DNA of 64,000 nucleotides from Typhlomys cinereus (Eukaryota; Chordata; Mammalia; Rodentia; Platacanthomyidae). This document shows positions 59,767 through 64,000 of this stretch, piece by piece. Under the pieces are notes generated by a model. That model was not told the origin of the DNA. It searched no databases and saw nothing but the letters and a program-made list of their open reading frames with translations. Positions within the stretch are counted from its first letter, which is position 1, and each line of letters opens with the position of its first letter. Made by a program: the position numbers and the translations under genes. The stretch lies in contig JALPQD010000005.1 in assembly GCA_023101885.1 (NCBI GenBank), positions 4,247,819 to 4,311,818 of the forward strand. Reading direction: 5' to 3'.

Positions 59767-59820
<54 letters not shown>
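59767..59820. repeat. (CT)n microsatellite
   Basis: About 26 pure CT units, likely polymorphic; can form triplex DNA. Confidence 0.95.
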
Positions 59821-59824
<4 letters not shown>

Positions 59825-60574
59825 CTCTTCCCTCTTTCTCTCTTAACCTGGTCATAAGTAGCAGAAGCAAATATACCAAAGCAAAGTCTGACCTAGGATC
59901 ACGGACCTGAGGTTGAAGGACCTGCTTCTGAAGGTTCATGTTCCGTATGGTTGGTGGAGATAGAATGCAGAGAGCAGCTGCCCAGCTGTCAGTGGACCAG
60001 AGCTCATTCTCAAAGCCATATTTTTTGGACAAGTCTATTTAGGGGGTGCAATACTGCCCACTAGGCCTATCTCACTTTTATTCACTCCATAAATATTATT
60101 TCCAGTGTATCAGGCACAGGGTTATATTAGGGTACTTGAAATCCATTCTTAGTTTCTCTTCATCCACGAATGAATGCTTGGAAGAGAGGAAAAAATAATG
60201 GAAACCAACAGGCCACAAGGACTGCAAAAGCTTCAGATTCCAAAGTGGACAAAACTCACCAAGCAGGTTATTAATCTTGATTCCATGATGGTTGTCATTG
60301 AGAAACAAGGAATCAATTCAGTCCACATGCTGGAAATGAATGTGAAAGACATTGTGAACGTGCACAGGTTCTTTGCTGTCACAAGGAGAGGAAACTGACT
60401 AAGACTAATAAAGTTAAGTGAGAAGGTAGATAAACTCATTTGAAGATTAGATTAAGGTCTTACCTGTATGAATAGATTAAGGCATCATTTTATATATTAT
60501 CTGACACATTCTTGTAGTTCATTTTTGTGACATAAACCTTTGTGCTCTGATATATTCCTCTGCCTGTTTCTAGG

Positions 60575-60710
60575 CACACTAGCATATCGTTGTGATCCCA
60601 GCACTTGAGAGGTAGAGAGGCAAAAAGAGCCTCAAGGTAAGCCTTGGCTACAGAGCAAGTTTAAGGCCAGCTTGGGCTACATGAGACTCTGTCTCAAGGA
60701 CAGAAACACC
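60575..60710 (+). repeat. B1 SINE
   Basis: GTTGTGATCCCAGCACTTGA, GCCAGCTTGGGCTACATGAG. Confidence 0.85.
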
Positions 60711-61302
60711 TCTGAGCTTGAACTGCTCTGTATCATAACCTTATCTACTATCCTAACAAATACAAAACGAAGTTCCTCTAAAAATTAATGTTCAGTGCAA
60801 AACCATCTATGGTCAGTGACCTTAAAAGTTCAGTTAATGTGTAATTCACTACTGTGAATCAAGTGATGGTAGTAGCAATAATAATTAGACATCCATGGTT
60901 TGTATTTTGATAAGAGAACCATATTGCTTTGATAATAATGTTACGTTATTAGCTGTAGTAGTCAAGATAGTGACCCCTCTGTCTAGTGTAAGTTCTTCAT
61001 GAAATCTTTATCTGGAAGAACCATGAATAGCTCCAGAATCTGAAATTAATTCTTTCCCTCTTTAAAACAGAGGGGTGAATTATTTTTGCTTTGTCTCTTT
61101 CATCTACTCCACCAAATGTTATCTACCCAAGAAAACAAACAGAACGACCCCCTAATCCACATATCCTGTTTGCAAAACCCTGTGAGAGGATTGCATGAAA
61201 TGTGTTTTCTTCAACAGAATTTCACAATTTTCAGAGTCAGAGAAATATTAGCATTCATATGCTATCTCCCTTTATTTACTCATTTTTAAACTTATTTTAG
61301 TG

Positions 61303-61518
61303 TTTATGTGTGTGTGTGTATCAGAGGGTATTATGTGTCCTGGATTGCATCTACTTCCTTCTTGCTTCGCTCTGGGATTTCTCAGGCTTTGTCCACCAGG
61401 GCCAGAAGTGCAGGCTGCCACCATTTCTGCCTGGCATTTTTACATGGGATCTGGGATCTGAACTCAGGACACCTTCTGCTTTCGAGGCAGAGTCTTAACC
61501 CCTGAAAATCTCGGCTCT
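61303..61518 (-). repeat. B2/B3-superfamily SINE, subfamily A
   Basis: Plus strand shows TGCAGGCTGCCACCATTTCT, GGATCTGAACTCAGGACACC and CTTAACCCCTGAAAATCTCG. The only inverted copy of this family seen here. Confidence 0.85.
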
Positions 61519-61848
61519 CTTTCTTGGAGAGCTCAGGTTAGCCATTGGCTTAAGTGGGCTGCAACCTAAGTAGACTAAACTAGCTGGAAGATTAAGGTTT
61601 TAAAATCTCTTAAGTTTATGTAATTTGATCATTACTTGATTCATTCTTTGTTTAATGAGTAAATACTTAATCTATACTTACATGTTCATAAAATTTGTTC
61701 TGCAAATTGGTTCTTTTTGATTTGGAGATCTGACTTACTATTTATAACTTTAAGAGAAAAAAATCTTCCTAAAAATGGGCAGCTTAGCATGAACCAATGA
61801 GGAGCTTGGTTTGCATTTGAAGCATGAAGCTGTCCTGAGGCATTCTGG

Positions 61849-61850
<2 letters not shown>

Positions 61851-61899
<49 letters not shown>
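61851..61899. repeat. (CA)n microsatellite
   Basis: About 23 CA units, not in a SINE tail. Confidence 0.95.
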
Positions 61900-61902
<3 letters not shown>

Positions 61903-62284
61903 ACCTAAAAGAGGGTTGGCCAGCTTTAGGAGGGAATAGAGTCCAGTGGAAACATTACTAATCTCTTTATCTACCCACTGAGCAAATACTGCTGAACCTT
62001 CTGAGAAACAATGCTACCACTAGTGACTTTAATGAGTGTTTACCTTCCTAACTTCATATTTATACAGGGGTGGCTGCCTGTGTGAGAGGATTAGGAAGTA
62101 ACTGCTCATAAAACTTGAGAAATTTTGATTTTATAAATCTACTTTAAAGCTAATTCAAGTGAACATTACATTTTATAGCATCAGAAGAATTATTATTACT
62201 ATGTGGATGCCTGGAATTAAATGATTCTGTTCTGAAATAAGCTCAATAGCTGGCAATGTGGGACTTAAATTAGAATAAAATACT

Positions 62285-62385
62285 GGAGTTGGGCCTAATG
62301 GCAATGCCTGTAATCACAGCACTCTGAAACTGGGGCAAGATAGCTCAAGACCAACTTAGGATACATGGTTAAGACCTTAAAAATA
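62285..62385 (+). repeat. B1 SINE, diverged
   Basis: CTAATGGCAATGCCTGTAAT then CACAGCACTCTGAAACTGG. Confidence 0.7.
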
Positions 62386-63307
62386 TCGAGTTTTTTGTTT
62401 GAAGGTTGCTGCCTTAAAAACATCTAACAAAACAAAACAAAACAAATGATTGATAATCCTGGCATACCGATATCATTTACCTTAGTGTGCTTGATGATGT
62501 GTTTAGTTTTAGAGGTTCAGTGCTGTATTGCATGTTAAATTTTGTCTGGAAGCTACACAGTACTTTGGTGTGTGAGGTCAGAGACAGAGCTATATAGCCT
62601 ACCAGCCAAAAGCATGATGAAATAGCTGTTGTGTAACAGCACTGAAACCATCTGCTTAGTGTATTCAGGGTGGAGAAGAGATGGAATATCAAGCCAGGCA
62701 CCAAGACAACAAACTCTCTAGTTCAGGAGTTGATCTGCGTTGGAAGAAGGTGAAACGTGCTGTAGAATCTGAAGAGCTCTCCTGTTAGTTGGGTTGGCAT
62801 GTACACGGTCAAGCTGATTTCTAGTAACTTCCTTCTGGGTAATGATTAAGAACCAAGAGCAACCGGGGGGAGGGGAGAACACTCCATTTAGGAAAAGTGA
62901 CCAAAAGATAAAGTAAACCTACCAAGAAACCAGACTCTAAGGAAATGAGTGTCCTGGTAGACGTCCCAAGCGTTAGAGACAAAAGGACACGTCTAGGATG
63001 TAGGTCCAGGGACAATGGATTTGAGAAGAGCCCTGAGAAGATGTTTCACAGAGAACTGGTGTTTCAGCATTTACTGATTTATCTTGAACATTAAACACAG
63101 CAGTGATGTGTAGCTACTGACACCAGCAGTAATGTTGTGCTCATAAATCAGGGTTTGAAGAGCTAGGAAAACAAGGGATTTGGGTAATGGGGCTAGGGAA
63201 GACTCATGGAAAAAAGAATAAAGAAAAGAGAGAGAGAAAGAGAGAGAGAGGAGCCAAGGCACATTTTCTTGAAAATGAAGTTAGCTTTGATTAATCAGCA
63301 AGTATCA

Positions 63308-63690
63308 CAGGCTGAAATGTGCCTCTCTATTACTCGAATGCTGGCGTTCTCCACGCATGCCACAGAATAAATACAGTACGTTTGGAGACGAGGCTCTTAA
63401 GAGGTGCTTAAATAGGAATAGGGTCATTAGCATGGTCCTAATTCCACGACTGATTCTTTATTAAGAGGAGATTACGACCCAGACACACAGTAGACAGATC
63501 TGGAGAAGACGCGGGCGAAGGCAGCGCTTATCTATGTGTAACAAGGGGAGAGAAGCCTCAGAGGAAAGCAACTGGGTCAACATCTTGACCTAAGATTCCA
63601 GCCTCGGGAGGCACAAGAAAACAAATTTCTGTTGTTCAAACAAGCCAATCTGAGATATTTTTGTTAGGACAGTCTTGGCAAACTACAGAA
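63308..63690 (+). mobile_element. MLT1-type LTR (ERVL-MaLR)
   Basis: GAGACGAGGCTCTTAAGAGG, GACCCAGACACACAGTAGAC, GAGAGAAGCCTCAGAGGAAA and ACAAATTTCTGTTGTTCAAA follow MLT1 order. Old and solo. Confidence 0.7.
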
Positions 63691-64000
63691 CAACGCCATC
63701 ACAAATTCTAGAAATCACTCATAACAGTATTCACGGATCTGAACTGAAGTCAAGACAGCCTGCACCTCTAGACTCTGTAGAGCTGTAAATCAACTGCCCC
63801 ACGGGAGCTGCCATGATCTGACTCTCGAAGTGGGGCGTCTCTTCTTTCTAAGTCACAATGAGTCAATATCCCTCCTACTCTGGGGTGTGGGGCAGGATAC
63901 AGCATCACGTTCATTGTAATATTGTCATTAAAATCAGAAGGCAGGATGTTTACAAGCCTGGTGTTCTGTGGTATTTTCAGTGGGAGGAAGCTGATGCATT

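Larger units (their letters stand above)
57991..64000. other. Upstream intergenic region
   Basis: No coding exon found. Apart from the listed SINEs, microsatellites and MLT1, 58180-59030, 59530-59765, 60720-61300, 61905-62280 and 62390-63305 are unrecognised. Confidence 0.5.

Noticed and set aside
59767..59820. Regular repeats suggesting a CRISPR-like array
   Set aside because: Simple CT and CA microsatellites without spacers in a mammalian genome.

Overview
The window is mammalian nuclear DNA from a rodent. It has one multi-exon gene with canonical GT...AG introns, B1, ID and B2/B3-type SINEs, rodent-style L1 3' ends, URR1-like DNA transposons, older MIR, MER5 and MLT1 fossils, and many CA microsatellites. 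The main SINE is a B2/B3-superfamily element whose body differs from the mouse consensus I know. A myomorph rodent other than mouse or rat is therefore likely, but I cannot name the species.

The only gene I can support is ARHGAP29 (Rho GTPase-activating protein 29, also called PARG1), on the minus strand. Twenty-one coding exons lie between 44909 (start codon) and 174. Joined by their splice sites they give an uninterrupted frame of 973 codons plus one base. The human protein is about 1261 residues, so the remaining C-terminal part (roughly 290 residues) and the 3' UTR lie beyond position 1. The F-BAR-type coiled-coil region, the C1 zinc finger (all eight metal ligands) and the RhoGAP domain (arginine finger Arg707) are all encoded here and look functional.

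The 5' end is the most interesting part. Two CpG islands about 7.2 kb apart (around 50.3 kb and 57.5 kb) each hold a small first exon. Each has a CCAAT box, GC boxes and a GTGAGT donor, and the two are collinear in sequence, as if one promoter and first exon had been duplicated. Spliced to exon 2, each makes the same kind of nine-codon upstream ORF, ending 15 nt before the ARHGAP29 start codon.

Layout: 1-23.3 kb, exons 22 to 4, closely spaced, with SINEs, URR1-like elements and an HMGN2-like processed pseudogene in the introns. 23.3-33.1 kb, a repeat-rich intron with an old L1 split by an LTR-containing insertion. 33.2-44.7 kb, a large intron. 44.7-50.3 kb, exon 2 and intron 1. 50.3-57.7 kb, the two promoters and the DNA between them. 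57.8-64 kb, upstream intergenic DNA with SINEs, simple repeats and an MLT1 LTR. I see no second protein-coding gene, no RNA gene and no CRISPR-like array. I found no new multi-gene system; what stands out is the duplicated promoter with its shared upstream ORF, the unusual SINE family, and an LTR fragment that seems to have been inserted by the L1 machinery.
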